Part shown: positions 1 to 8,338 of the stretch, one piece after another | How positions within the stretch are numbered: the stretch's first letter is position 1 | How the letters are laid out: every line of letters starts with the position of its first letter | Source: CAVTOO01 sp963736355 | GTDB taxonomy: Bacteria > Pseudomonadota > Alphaproteobacteria > Rhizobiales > Xanthobacteraceae | Direction: 5' to 3' | Length of the DNA: 64,000 nucleotides | NCBI GenBank assembly: GCA_963736355.1 | Contig: CAVTOO010000007.1 | Coordinates: 434,001 to 498,000, forward strand | The notes under the pieces: generated by a model | Told to the model about the DNA's origin: nothing | Databases searched by the model: none | Seen by the model: the letters and a program-made list of their open reading frames with translations, nothing else | Translations under genes and position numbers: made by a program

Positions 1-556
1 CCGGTGTCGGCGGCACGCGCGCTCGGCGCCGACATCGTGATCGCGGCCAATGTGTCGACCGACTTCGTCGGTCACGGCACGACGATCGCCTCCTATGGCA
101 CCGAGGCCGACGAGGTGCCCGATCTCGAAATCAACCTGACACCGCCCAAGAGCGGCCTGGCGCAATTCTTCTCGGCTGAACGCACGATGCGCCGGCGCCT
201 GATCGGCAGCGCCGACAGGCCGGGATTTTCGACGGTCATGGTGGAAGCCTTCAACATCATGCAGGATCGCATCACGCGCGCCCGGCTCGCCGGCGATCCG
301 CCTGACGTTCTGATCTCGCCGCGCGTGGGACGCATCGGCTGGTTCGATTTCCACCGCGCTGCGAGAGATCATTGCGCACGGCCAGCGCGCGGCCGAACGC
401 GCCATCGAATCGATCAGCGAGTCGATCTCTCTGATTTCGCCGCACGGCGTACCGATGCCCGGCTCGTCACCGTCCAGCGCGACACCATCCACAGTGACCC
501 CGGCGAACAACGAGCCCGCCGCCGAGCGCTCCGAAGAAACGCCTACGCAGTCTTGA
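1..556 (+). CDS. Patatin-like phospholipase, C-terminal part, frameshifted
   Basis: The reading frame enters from outside the window with PVSAARALGADIVIAANVS, the segment that follows the catalytic core in bacterial patatin-like (RssA-type) serine hydrolases; the nucleophile itself lies upstream and is not visible. The frame breaks near 355-365. Removing one base there gives HRAREIIAHGQRAAERAIE and a Ser/Pro/Thr-rich tail ending in TGA at 554-556. The family acts as lipid acyl hydrolases; the substrate here is unknown. It is convergent with the CBS gene, whose stop codon overlaps its last bases. The family assignment is good, the exact role is not. Confidence 0.72.
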
Positions 557-971
557 TGTAGTCGCGCAGCGCTTCCTGCTCTTGCTCGTATTCCATGACA
601 CGGCTCTTGACGACGTCGCCGATCGAGATGATGCCGATCACGCGGCCCTCATCGACCACCGGCAGATGGCGGAATTTGCCTTGCGTCATCTTTTCCATGA
701 GGCCGCTGACGGTCTCGGTGCGCCCGCAAGTCACGACCTTGCGCGTCATCACCTTGCTCACCGGCTCGTTGAGAATTGAACCGCCGCGATCGGCCAGCAC
801 CCGCACCACGTCGCGCTCCGACAGAATGCCCTCGATCACGCTGCCGTTCATCACCAGGATGGCGCCGATGCGCTTATCGCCGAGAACCTTGACCGCGTCC
901 GCCACCGTGGCGTCGGGTGTGACACTGATGATCTGATGTCCCTTGGATTCAAGGATCGCATGCACTGTCAT
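543..971 (-). CDS. CBS domain-pair protein
   Basis: This 142-residue protein is made of two CBS domains, roughly residues 8-62 and 72-130. Each has the typical pattern: a hydrophobic strand, then DATVADAVKVLGDKRIGAILV in the first and TVSGLMEKMTQGKFRHLPVVD in the second, followed by G-x-(I/L)-(S/I)-x-x-D (EGILSERDVV, IGIISIGDVV). Stand-alone CBS pairs bind adenine nucleotides and usually act as regulatory modules; the partner cannot be read from context. The start at 971 is the first ATG of the conserved region. The gene converges on the patatin gene. Confidence 0.93.
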   Translation of the reverse strand: MTVHAILESKGHQIISVTPDATVADAVKVLGDKRIGAILVMNGSVIEGILSERDVVRVLADRGGSILNEPVSKVMTRKVVTCGRTETVSGLMEKMTQGKFRHLPVVDEGRVIGIISIGDVVKSRVMEYEQEQEALRDYIKTA

Positions 972-1215
972 TGCGTTCTCCCTTTGCCGGCGATAGTCGC
1001 CGCGCTGTCGTCTCGCTCCTTTGAACGCTTACTGGTCGTGGCAATCTGATCCGCGCTTTCCGCGCGAATTATGGCAAGTCTTATCGAGACGAGACCGATT
1101 GAGTCGCATTATGGCAACTCTCGACCGCGCGTGGGGTTTCCACGATTGCGACAATTGCGCGCGTTGCGCAGCGCACAAAAGATCAGCCGTCAGAGGTGCA
1201 AAGTCGGGAGCAAGG

Positions 1216-1995
1216 TCAGCGCGGGATTTCGTCGCCGCCCACTTCATCCGGCGTCACCGCACGTGGGACCGGATCGAACGGCGCGAACAGCAGAAGGCCG
1301 ACCAGAAACCCGCCGATATGGGCCTGCCAGGCGATGCTCTGGCCGCCACCGCCCAGCGACACCGCGCCGAGCCCGAACAGAATGTTCATGGCGAACCACA
1401 CCAGCACGAAGGTCATGACGCGCGGATTGCGCAACGCTGCCATGAGCGACACCGCAGGCACTTGCGCGGCCGCTTCGTTGTCGCGACGGCGGAAGCCGAG
1501 AAAACTGCCGCGCATGAAGGCGAAGCGGATGGCCGCCGCCATGGCGCCCGAAATCGCGGCTGAGGCGCCGATCATCGGCGCGACTTCGCCGGCATGCGTC
1601 ACCAGATGCGCGATGGCGCCGCCGATCGCACTCGCCGTCAGGAACAAATAAAACCGCACCGCGCCGAAGCGCCGCGCCACTGCGCTGCCGAATGGCAGCA
1701 GCCACAACAGGTTGAACCCGAGATGGGTCACATCGCCGTGCAGAAGCGCGTAGGACACGAACGTCCACACCAGCGCGCCCGGTCCGCCGTCGAAACGCGG
1801 CTCCACCAGCATCGTCGATTCAAATCGCGCCGGAACGAAGCCGAACGTCCAGATCACCCACTGGTCCGTCATGAACGGCAGGAACGTGCGCCCGACATGG
1901 ATCGCCGCAAGCAAGGCGACGACCACGACCACGGGTGTCGGGACGTTGAAGACAGGCTCGCGCGGCGGCGGATTGAAGGGGTCGGTGGACAGCAT
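1216..1995 (-). CDS. Rhomboid family intramembrane serine protease
   Basis: The 259-residue polytopic membrane protein has six or so hydrophobic segments. The rhomboid signature is complete: HLGFNLLWLLPFG around residues 91-103, the nucleophile in GASAAISG with Ser145, and the base in HIGGFLVG with His226. The residue after Ser145 is Ala where GASG is more usual, which the GxSx motif allows. Rhomboids cleave transmembrane helices of membrane substrates; the substrate is unknown. Upstream (minus strand) lie a repeat and a hairpin, and no operon partner is seen. This gene shows no frame problem. Confidence 0.95.
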   Translation of the reverse strand: MLSTDPFNPPPREPVFNVPTPVVVVVALLAAIHVGRTFLPFMTDQWVIWTFGFVPARFESTMLVEPRFDGGPGALVWTFVSYALLHGDVTHLGFNLLWLLPFGSAVARRFGAVRFYLFLTASAIGGAIAHLVTHAGEVAPMIGASAAISGAMAAAIRFAFMRGSFLGFRRRDNEAAAQVPAVSLMAALRNPRVMTFVLVWFAMNILFGLGAVSLGGGGQSIAWQAHIGGFLVGLLLFAPFDPVPRAVTPDEVGGDEIPR

Positions 1996-2071
1996 CGCCA
2001 GTCATTAGAAGACGCTCAGGCGCCAACGCAAGCCGCAACGGCAGAAAAGCGCGCCGGGCAAGCAAAATCAT

Positions 2072-2113
2072 GCGTTTTCGAGCAAAGTGACGCCGGTTCG
2101 CGTCAGAGAACGC
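2072..2113. repeat. Degenerate palindromic repeat, GCGTTTTC family
   Basis: Arms GCGTTTTC (2072-2079) and GAGAACGC (2106-2113) flank a degenerate GTGacGCCGGTT core. It is a diverged copy of the elements at 11802, 42306 and 53303. It lies in the non-coding stretch upstream of the rhomboid gene. Confidence 0.55.
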
Positions 2114-2124
2114 GCCCAAAGAAA

Positions 2125-2146
2125 AAGGAGGGCGCGAGCCCTCCTT
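2125..2146. terminator. Perfect hairpin, terminator-like on the minus strand
   Basis: A 9-bp perfect stem, AAGGAGGGC and GCCCTCCTT, closes a GCGA tetraloop. On the minus strand the stem is followed by a T run (complement of the A run at 2122-2126), as in an intrinsic terminator. No minus-strand gene was recognised upstream of it, so what it would terminate is unclear. It could serve as a boundary before the rhomboid transcript. Confidence 0.5.
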
Positions 2147-2318
2147 GATCTCTTTGGATGATGCGCGAGACGCGCGGTCATCCCCACCCCTCCCCGTCAA
2201 CAGCCACCGGCACCACCAGGAAGAGGCACCGGCTTCAGGAGTGGTGGTGGTTTAGGCCCATCGCGCCGGCCTGCCAAGGGACTGCGAAGGCGGTTTGGCT
2301 TTTAAGGCTAACGCCGAG

Positions 2319-2427
2319 CCGGGTTCCGGCACGGACGGTGCAGTGCTCGTGGAACCGGGCCTCTCAGGCATGCCGCCTGAGCAATGACGGGACATCACTG
2401 TCCCTGCCCGGCTGAGTTTTGGGACAG
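2319..2427 (+). promoter_or_regulatory. Stem-loop-rich leader before the PAS gene
   Basis: Three consecutive stems are visible: GGTTCC 2322-2327 with GGAACC 2351-2356; CTCAGGC 2363-2369 with GCCTGAG 2375-2381; GGGACA 2389-2394 with TGTCCC 2399-2404. The CTGTCCC at 2398-2404 can instead pair with GGGACAG at 2421-2427, directly before the PAS start codon at 2433. The two pairings are mutually exclusive, and the second would cover the purine-rich ribosome-binding stretch. I do not recognise a known riboswitch class. The rest of the 1996-2432 gap holds the two elements listed above and no gene. Confidence 0.35.
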
Positions 2428-2432
2428 GGCCT

Positions 2433-3014
2433 ATGAAGCATCCGTCGAGCAGGGAATTGCTGGATTATTGGGAGCGCCAGCGCGGCAACGCGCCCGCACC
2501 CGATCGCAAAAAATTCGATCCGGGCGATGTTCGCCGTGTCCTGGCGGATTCGTTCGTGATGTCCGCCGAGCAGGATAGCGGCTATCCGATCCGCGCGGCC
2601 GGAACGCGGCTCTGCGCGCTGTTTGGCCGCGATCTGAAAACCGCCAATTTCCCCGAGCTGTGGAACGACGAGACCCGCGCGACGATCGAGGACCTGATCC
2701 CCATTATCGCCGAAGAGTTCCAGCCCACCGTCATCGGCGCCACCGCCTTCAACGACATCGGCTTCGTCAACCTCGAATTGCTCATTTTGCCCTTCGCCCG
2801 GCAGCGGCACGCGCCGCTGCGGCTGACCGGCATCCTGGCCCCGCTGGTCGAACTGCCGCCCGGCGGCTATCCGCTGCGGACCGCGCTGGTCTTGACCTCG
2901 TGGCGGCATCTCGAAGCGGGCCGCTCGCCCGAACGCCAAAGCACTCACAGGCCCCAGCGGCGCGCCATGTGGCCGGGCTTCGTCGTCTATGAGAGCCAGG
3001 GTGACAGAACCTGA
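2433..3014 (+). CDS. PAS domain protein of the PAS_5 type
   Basis: The 193-residue protein opens with SSRELLDYWERQRG and continues with PGDVRRVLADSFVMSAEQDSGYPIR, RAAGTRLCALFGRDLKT and a LLILPFARQRHAPLRLTGILAPL segment. This is the pattern of the single-domain PAS proteins common in Rhizobiales (PF07310-like). No kinase, cyclase or DNA-binding domain follows, so it is probably a stand-alone sensor or adaptor; ligand and output are unknown. The start at 2433 is preceded by a GGGACAGGG stretch. The next gene downstream is a PilZ protein, which may hint at shared signalling. Confidence 0.85.
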   Translation: MKHPSSRELLDYWERQRGNAPAPDRKKFDPGDVRRVLADSFVMSAEQDSGYPIRAAGTRLCALFGRDLKTANFPELWNDETRATIEDLIPIIAEEFQPTVIGATAFNDIGFVNLELLILPFARQRHAPLRLTGILAPLVELPPGGYPLRTALVLTSWRHLEAGRSPERQSTHRPQRRAMWPGFVVYESQGDRT

Positions 3015-3232
3015 TCCACAGGACCTGATCGACGAGGCCTGAAGCCGTCCGGCCGACCTCCGCACCCCTAACGCGCCATTAACCTTATCTGCTTAGGCTG
3101 AACTCTAGGGGGCAGCGGAAAATCTGCGACGCCCCAAAATGTCTTTAGTTGCGGCCTTCACTCCGCCTGCCAAATACGATCCGCCCCACGGCGGTGGACC
3201 ATGCAGACGGCGCGATCCACACGGTACGGTCA

Positions 3233-3850
3233 ATGACGTTGCCCCAGCGCAAGCCGATCCTGCTTCCCACTGGCGAGGAGCGCCGTCGCTTCCAGCGGGT
3301 CAAGGTCGATTTGCTTGGCCGCTACATGCTGGCCAACCGTCAGGAATATCCCTGCCAGACGATCAACATGTCACCGGGCGGCATCGCGATGTATGCCCGC
3401 GGCATCGGCAATGTCGGCGAGCGCGTCGTGGCCTATCTCGATCATATCGGCCGTATCGAAGGCAAGATCGTCCGCATCATCGACAACGGCTTCGCCATGT
3501 CGGTGTTCGCCACGCCGCGCAAGCGTGACCGCCTGGCCTCCCAGCTGACCTGGCTCGCCAACCGCAACATCCTGTCGCTGCCGGAAGACCGCCGCCACGA
3601 CCGCCTGATCCCGCGCAATCCGCTGGCCCGCCTGACGATGCCGGACGGCGTCTCGGTTGTGTGCCGCATCATCGATCTGTCCCTGTCCGGCGTGGCGCTG
3701 TTCACGCAGCTGCGCCCGGAGATCGGCACGCCGGTTACCATCGGCCGGGTGCCGGCGCGCGTCGTGCGCCACCTCGACGACGGCTTCGCGGTCGAATTCA
3801 CGCGGCCGCAGCAGCCCGACACTCTCGAAGATAGCGTCACCGGCGAGTAA
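3233..3850 (+). CDS. Tandem PilZ domain protein
   Basis: Starting at the ATG at 3233 gives 205 residues with two PilZ-like halves. The first has RRRFQRVKVDLLGRYML and NMSPGGIAMY; the second has RNPLARLTMPDG and DLSLSGVALF. The RxxxR plus (D/N)xSxxG pattern in both halves is the c-di-GMP binding signature. A start 28 codons earlier (3149) is open but adds a sequence without family similarity. Such proteins relay cyclic-di-GMP to motility, polysaccharide or cell-cycle targets; the target here is unknown. It lies about 220 bases after the PAS gene. Confidence 0.9.
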   Translation: MTLPQRKPILLPTGEERRRFQRVKVDLLGRYMLANRQEYPCQTINMSPGGIAMYARGIGNVGERVVAYLDHIGRIEGKIVRIIDNGFAMSVFATPRKRDRLASQLTWLANRNILSLPEDRRHDRLIPRNPLARLTMPDGVSVVCRIIDLSLSGVALFTQLRPEIGTPVTIGRVPARVVRHLDDGFAVEFTRPQQPDTLEDSVTGE

Positions 3851-4018
3851 ACGCCGCCGCTGGCCGATGCCCGCCCGTCGCGCAAGATCGGCGCCGCGGG
3901 TTTCAACTGCAGCCTTCCTTCACACCCAATGAAGCGTTAACGCGACGGCAGAGTCGTGGCGAGAAGCGCCGTGTTCTGCGGGTCGGGAAGTAAACGCATA
4001 AAATTTTAAGCAAACGCG

Positions 4019-4040
4019 ATTGATTCAAATCTGAATCAAT
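4019..4040. promoter_or_regulatory. Inverted repeat with paired GANTC sites
   Basis: ATTGATTCA (4019-4027) and TGAATCAAT (4032-4040) form a perfect 9-bp inverted repeat with a 4-base spacer. Each arm contains a GANTC site (GATTC 4022-4026, GAATC 4033-4037), the target of the alphaproteobacterial cell-cycle methyltransferase CcrM. It lies in an AT-rich patch 128 bases before the cysteine peptidase start. It may be an operator, a methylation-sensitive element, or both. Nothing else was recognised in the 3851-4167 gap. Confidence 0.4.
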
Positions 4041-4167
4041 GTGGTTTCTGATTGTCTAAAAACACGCTGCGCATTTGAATTTCATTTGCCTCAAACTGGC
4101 GCGCGCGACTTAGCGGCACCTCAAAAAGTCTGTGCGAAAAGTGTCCTCAACAAGAAACGGGGGCACA

Positions 4168-4794
4168 ATGTTGCGTCAACAGGGAGGCATGAGCCTGGCA
4201 TTCGCTGCCGCGCTCATGGGGCTGACAACGATTTCCGGAACCGCCTCGGCGGCAGGCGACCGTCCGCTCTACGCGATGGTCGGAGAGACCAGCCGCGCGC
4301 CGATTGGCTGGGTCGAGTTCTGCGCCGACCAGCCGGCGGAATGCGACACGGTCGCGAGCAAGCCGCGCGATGTCGTGCTGACGCAAGGCGTGTGGAAAGA
4401 TATGGCCCGCATCAATCGCTGGGCCAACGAAACAATCAAGCCGATGACCGACCTCGAACATTGGGGCGCGGTCGAGAGGTGGTCCTATCCGACCGACGGC
4501 TACGGCGATTGCGAGGACTATGTCCTGCTCAAGCGCAAGATGCTGATGGAATCCGGCTGGCCGCGCGAAGCGTTGCTGATCACGGTGGTGCGCGACAAGC
4601 GCGGCGACGGCCATGCCGTCCTCACCATCAAGACCGACAAGGGCGAGTTCATCCTCGACAACCAGAACGAGGACATTCTGCCCTGGACCGAGACTGGCTA
4701 TCGCCTCGTCAAGCGCCAGTCGCAGTCAGATCCGAATACCTGGGTGTCGCTCGGAGACAATCGTCCGGCGGTCGCCACGGCAAGTTCACGCTGA
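4168..4794 (+). CDS. Transglutaminase-like cysteine peptidase (BTLCP, family C93)
   Basis: From the ATG at 4168 the protein has 208 residues and an N-terminal hydrophobic signal (GGMSLAFAAALMGLTTISG...ASA). The catalytic triad is visible: Cys in YGDCEDYVLLKR, His in GDGHAVLTI and Asp in FILDNQ. This fits the BTLCP family (PF06035), periplasmic proteases of the LapG type; no LapD-like partner is seen here. An in-frame ATG at 4132 would add 12 residues ahead of the signal peptide and is less likely. A GANTC-bearing inverted repeat lies upstream and a strong hairpin downstream. Confidence 0.93.
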   Translation: MLRQQGGMSLAFAAALMGLTTISGTASAAGDRPLYAMVGETSRAPIGWVEFCADQPAECDTVASKPRDVVLTQGVWKDMARINRWANETIKPMTDLEHWGAVERWSYPTDGYGDCEDYVLLKRKMLMESGWPREALLITVVRDKRGDGHAVLTIKTDKGEFILDNQNEDILPWTETGYRLVKRQSQSDPNTWVSLGDNRPAVATASSR

Positions 4795-4860
4795 CACCAA
4801 ATTAGAGAGCTCGCGGACCGGTCACATCCCCACCCCTCCCCGTCCCAAGACCGGTTCGTG

Positions 4861-4890
4861 GCGGCCACCTCTCCCCCAAGAGGTGGCCGC
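4861..4890 (+). terminator. Intrinsic terminator after the cysteine peptidase
   Basis: GCGGCCACCTCT (4861-4872) pairs with AGAGGTGGCCGC (4879-4890) around a C/A loop and is followed by ACCCTTTTC. It sits about 70 bases after the stop codon. The neighbouring CCCCACCCCTCCCC stretch (about 4829-4845) resembles the pyrimidine-rich intergenic repeats elsewhere in the window. Confidence 0.65.
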
Positions 4891-5046
4891 ACCCTTTTCA
4901 AGCCCCAAAAACCAGCGTCACCGACTGACCGCTCGCACGCCTGCGCGGGCATGGCCTTGCCCAGTGTGATGCTCTAGAAAGCCCCCGACTCCGCCCAGTT
5001 CCCGGCGGTTTCCGGCGTTTTCATTTCCTCTCTTTGGGGCTCTCAC

Positions 5047-5787
5047 ATGAACAAGCAGTTTTCCGGCAAGGTTGCGATCGTCACCGGCGGTTCGCGCGGC
5101 ATCGGCGCAGGCATTTCACGGATGTTCGGCGAACGCGGCGCCAACGTCGTCATCGCGTCCCGTTCCAGTCAGGCGGAAGGCGACGCGCTCGTCGCCGAGA
5201 TCAAGAAGGCCGGCGGCGATGCCATCGTCGTGTCCGGCGACGTATCGAAGCCCGACGACTGCAAGAAGATCGTCGATGCGGCGGTCGCCAAATTCGGCAA
5301 GGTCGATATTCTCGTCAACAACGCCGGCCAGGGCGGCCGCAAGACGATGGACGAAATCGATCACGCCTATTTCACGCTGATCATGGAAACCAACGTGCTC
5401 TCCACCATCATGATGTCGAAGGCCGTCGTCCCGCACATGGGCGAAGGCGGACGCATCATCAACATCTCCTCGCGTCTGGCGTTCATTCCGTGGGTGGGTG
5501 CGGCGATGTATTGCGCCGCCAAGGCCGCGGTCAATCAGATCACCGCCGTCTTCGCCGAAGAGCTTGGACCCAAGGGCATCACGGTCAACGCCGTCGCGCC
5601 GGGCCTGATCGAGACCGACGCGACGCGCGCCACCATTCCGCCGCGCAAGGATGCGGTTATCGCGTCCACGCCGCTGCGCCGCATCGGCCAGCCCGACGAT
5701 ATCGCCGGCACGGTCGCATTCTTTGCAGGCGAGGATTCGAAATGGGTGACCGGCCGCTGCGTTCGCTGCGACGGCGGCATCACCTGA
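5047..5787 (+). CDS. SDR family NAD(P)-dependent oxidoreductase
   Basis: The 246-residue classical short-chain dehydrogenase has the cofactor motif TGGSRGIG (13-20), NNAG (91-94), Ser142, and YCAAK with Tyr155 and Lys159, so the catalytic tetrad is intact. The C-terminus ends in VTGRCVRCDGGIT, as in FabG-like enzymes. It would reduce or oxidise a carbonyl or hydroxyl group with NAD(P)H; the substrate cannot be inferred. It is a single gene, ended by a strong bidirectional hairpin at 5816-5842. Confidence 0.95.
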   Translation: MNKQFSGKVAIVTGGSRGIGAGISRMFGERGANVVIASRSSQAEGDALVAEIKKAGGDAIVVSGDVSKPDDCKKIVDAAVAKFGKVDILVNNAGQGGRKTMDEIDHAYFTLIMETNVLSTIMMSKAVVPHMGEGGRIINISSRLAFIPWVGAAMYCAAKAAVNQITAVFAEELGPKGITVNAVAPGLIETDATRATIPPRKDAVIASTPLRRIGQPDDIAGTVAFFAGEDSKWVTGRCVRCDGGIT

Positions 5788-5815
5788 GCCACCGGACTTT
5801 ACGCGATACAATAAC

Positions 5816-5842
5816 AAGAGGCCGCGAATTTCGCGGCCTCTT
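5816..5842. terminator. Bidirectional intrinsic terminator
   Basis: AAGAGGCCGCGAA and TTCGCGGCCTCTT form an almost loopless perfect palindrome, followed by TTCGTTTC on the plus strand. It lies between the convergent SDR (ends 5787) and carbonic anhydrase (ends 5869) genes and can serve both. Confidence 0.85.
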
Positions 5843-5868
5843 TCGTTTCAAACTGCGATTGCGACGCA

Positions 5869-6399
5869 TTAGCTGATGCGCTTCAGCCCTGCCTTGAAGC
5901 GCTGGTAATTCTGTACGTAGAAGTCCGCGCCCGTCAGCATCTCGGCGACAGTGGCGTCGTCGAGCGTGCGGATCACTTTCGCCGGCGCACCGATGATCAG
6001 CGAGTTGTCGGGGAATTCCTTGCCCTCGGTGATGATGGCGCCCGCGCCGATCACGCAGTTCTTGCCGATGCGCGCGCCGTTCATGACGATCGAACCCATG
6101 CCGACGAGGCTGCGCTCGCCGATGGTGCAGCCGTGCACGATCACGTTATGGCCGATGACGCAGCCTTTGCCGATGGTCATGGGGAATCCCATGTCGGTGT
6201 GCAGCGTGGAGCTTTCCTGGACGTTTGTGCCTTCGCCGATCTCGATCCACTCATTGTCGCCGCGCAGCACCGCGCCGAACCAGACGCTGGCGTCGCGCAA
6301 CAGGCGCACCTTGCCGATGACGACAGCCGTCTCGGCGATGAAATAGCGGCCGTCGGCGGGAAGCTCGGGCGCCTGCCCGTCCAGTGAATACACGCCCAT
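5869..6399 (-). CDS. Gamma-carbonic anhydrase family protein
   Basis: The 176-residue left-handed beta-helix protein shows hexapeptide repeats throughout (IGKVRLLRDASVWFGAVLRGD, IGKGCVIGHNVIVHGCTIGERS, IGKNCVIGAGAI). Putative metal ligands His67, His84 and His89 are in the expected spacing, and IIGAPAKVIR near the end matches the YrdA/PaaY subgroup. Members bind zinc or iron; some hydrate CO2 and others are thioesterases or have no known activity. No partner gene is apparent. Confidence 0.95.
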   Translation of the reverse strand: MGVYSLDGQAPELPADGRYFIAETAVVIGKVRLLRDASVWFGAVLRGDNEWIEIGEGTNVQESSTLHTDMGFPMTIGKGCVIGHNVIVHGCTIGERSLVGMGSIVMNGARIGKNCVIGAGAIITEGKEFPDNSLIIGAPAKVIRTLDDATVAEMLTGADFYVQNYQRFKAGLKRIS

Positions 6400-6560
6400 C
6401 TTGTCTCCTCACGCGCTCGCGCAATCCATTGGCCACAGCGCGGCCATAGGCCTGAATGAAACTTTGGCGAGATTGCCCAATTGGCGGCAAAGATCAACCG
6501 GGCACGCGCTTGGCGCGAGGGGCTATTTCAGCGGCATCGGAGGGGAAAGGACGTAACAGG

Positions 6561-6896
6561 CTAGATGTTGAGCTGCAGCCAGCCCAGGGCTTCCATGCCC
6601 ATCAGGACCCAGGTCCCCGACATCAGGCTCCAGAAGCCGCAGACAATGGTTGCCGTCATCACGGTCTGGAAGTGGCGCATCGCTTCTCCGCGCCGCCGCA
6701 CGATCATGCGCATGATGATGAAGGGTGCGGCGAACATCAGGAATGGCACGGCTGCAAAAGCCGCCGGCACCGGGCCGAGTTGCAACAGCCGGAAGCTCGG
6801 CGGGCGGCGGACCACGGCCTGATAGCTGTTCGACAGCATCGCGGCCACGGCAAAGCCGAGCGCGATGGCGAGGAACGATGTGATGGCGTGTTGTGA
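6561..6896 (-). CDS. Small conserved membrane protein (DUF6949-like)
   Basis: The 111-residue protein has three hydrophobic stretches (ITSFLAIALGFAVAAML, AAFAAVPFLMFAAPFIIMRMI, VMTATIVCGFWSLMSGTWVLM). It resembles small hypothetical membrane proteins of Rhizobiales; I think it belongs to the DUF6949 group but cannot confirm this. The start at 6896 is preferred because an AGGG stretch precedes it; an in-frame ATG at 6929 would add 11 residues. Function unknown. Confidence 0.7.
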   Translation of the reverse strand, partial: SQHAITSFLAIALGFAVAAMLSNSYQAVVRRPPSFRLLQLGPVPAAFAAVPFLMFAAPFIIMRMIVRRRGEAMRHFQTVMTATIVCGFWSLMSGTWVLMGMEALGWLQLNI

Positions 6897-6998
6897 CATG
6901 CTCAGCCCTGTTGGACTGAGCTTTGACAAAGGCGACGAAGGCGCCGCCAGCGTATCCTTAAGGAAAGGTTAACGGCTAACCCTTCCGGCTACGCCGCA

Positions 6999-7029
6999 CA
7001 TGATCCCCGGACTTGATCCGGGGATCATG
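6999..7029. terminator. Long palindrome, terminator or intergenic repeat
   Basis: CATGATCCCCGGA and TCCGGGGATCATG form a 13-bp perfect stem with a 5-base loop. It lies just past the 3' end of the minus-strand glycine-rich protein (stop at 7042-7044). It has the GATC/CATG arm character of the Rhizobiales repeats but no ACCGGTT core and no T run, so a repeat function is as likely as termination. Confidence 0.55.
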
Positions 7030-7041
7030 CGCAAACAGGGT

Positions 7042-7477
7042 TTAGCGGAGCGTCAGAGCCAGACCGTTCAGGTCCGCCGACACGATCAGTCCGGCCGAAC
7101 GTCCCGTCAGCGTCAGAACCGCACCGTTCTGGTTGGTCAGGACGATGGCACCCGCGCCCCGGCCAATCGCGCCCGCTGACACCGGCGGCGCCATAGACAC
7201 CGGCCACGTCGGAGGCGCGGCGGATGTTGGAGACGGTGCCGACGAAGTTGGTCTGCGACGCGCCGAAGGTGAAGCCATAGCTCAATCCGCCGATCGACAG
7301 CCCATAGCGACGGCCCTGAAACGTCAGCGTGCCGCTGCCGCCGGACCCACCGACGACAAAGCCGGCCTTAAGGACATTGAAGCTGATCCTGCCGCTATCG
7401 GCATAGGCGGCGCCGATTGTGGCGACGCTGACAGTCACCGCAATCAGCACGGCACGGAACATTGACGAAAATCGCAT
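7042..7477 (-). CDS. Small secreted glycine-rich protein, frameshifted
   Basis: ATG at 7477 has a strong ribosome-binding site (GGGAGGA). A signal peptide (FRAVLIAVTVSVATIGAAYA) is followed by SGRISFNVLKAGFVVGGSGG and LTFQGRRYGLSIGGLSYGF. The frame breaks near 7170 at a GGG; removing one G joins GVSG to AIGRGAGAIVLTNQNGAVL and gives 144 residues ending SADLNGLALTLR. The Gly-rich VVGGSGGSG pattern recalls SYLF/Ysc84-like proteins, but I do not firmly recognise the family. It is divergent from the gene at 7607. Confidence 0.7.
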
Positions 7478-7606
7478 GGGTAGTCCTCCCTGAATGATGA
7501 AATGCAAGCCTTCCATCCGAGGAACAACGATCACACGATCGCGTCGGTTCCCGCGCCTGCGAGGCTTTATACTTACAGTTGATTCGGCCGAGCATGAACT
7601 GACAAC

Positions 7607-8302
7607 ATGACCTTCACAGCCCTCCATAACCGGTCCCGCACCCGGCATCGCGCCCGACTGTGGCCGCTCGTTCTCGGCGCGGTCGCAGGCACGACTGCGC
7701 TCGTGCTCGTGATCTATCTGCTGTGGCCGACCTGGTCAGGCACGTCCGCTGAGATGGCCGACCGGTTCCCGATTACCGTCGGCGGCACGCTGTTTGACGT
7801 GCCGCGCGACGCGATCCGCGTCGGTGTGCAGCGGCGCAGCGGCGATCAGGAGCGCGTCGATCTCGCGTTCCAGTATCCCTCGCTGACACCGCCCGGCCCG
7901 CAAACGCCGGTCACGGCGGAGACGGCCGAGCAAACGCCCGTCGCCATCGATCGCATCTTCGTCACCATCGCCGCACACAATGGCGAGATGGCCCCGGCCG
8001 AGCGCGTGCGCACCATCTATCCGCGCTATCTCGATCCGTTTCAGCAGGGCAACACCGACGGGCTGACGCGCGCGGGTTTCCGCGACGGATCGCCCTATCA
8101 CCACGAAGACATGTTCGGCGACGCAGGCGGCAAATTTCTCGCCCGCTGCACACGCGACGCCGTCACGCCCGGCACATGCACCAGCGACCGTCGTATCGGC
8201 GGCGCGGATATGACCTTCCGCTTCCCCCGTGCATGGCTGAAGGACTGGCGCGACATCGCCACCGCCATCGAGCAGCTGAATGCGAAGCTGGTGAAGAACT
8301 AG
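7607..8302 (+). CDS. Membrane-anchored protein of unknown function
   Basis: The 231-residue protein has a basic N-terminus (HNRSRTRHRARLW), one transmembrane segment at about residues 20-42 and a soluble, presumably periplasmic remainder. Late Cys residues (LARCTRDAVTPGTCTS) may form a disulfide. The segment PITVGGTLFDVPRDAIRVGVQRRSG is typical of hypothetical proteins from Bradyrhizobium relatives. No domain is recognised and no partner is evident. Confidence 0.75.
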   Translation: MTFTALHNRSRTRHRARLWPLVLGAVAGTTALVLVIYLLWPTWSGTSAEMADRFPITVGGTLFDVPRDAIRVGVQRRSGDQERVDLAFQYPSLTPPGPQTPVTAETAEQTPVAIDRIFVTIAAHNGEMAPAERVRTIYPRYLDPFQQGNTDGLTRAGFRDGSPYHHEDMFGDAGGKFLARCTRDAVTPGTCTSDRRIGGADMTFRFPRAWLKDWRDIATAIEQLNAKLVKN

Positions 8303-8338
8303 CGCCCGAAAGTCGCGCGGCCACTCCAAAAACGACAT

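Noticed and set aside
1021..1215. Small gene between the CBS and rhomboid genes
   Set aside because: Only short frames without start signals or similarity; treated as non-coding.
2150..2432. Known structured RNA (SRP, tmRNA, RNase P, 6S, cobalamin riboswitch)
   Set aside because: None of the diagnostic conserved segments of these RNAs was found; only generic stem-loops are visible.
4019..4040. FNR/FixK box
   Set aside because: TTGAT and ATCAA are present, but the spacing (10 bases instead of 4) is wrong for an FNR/FixK site.
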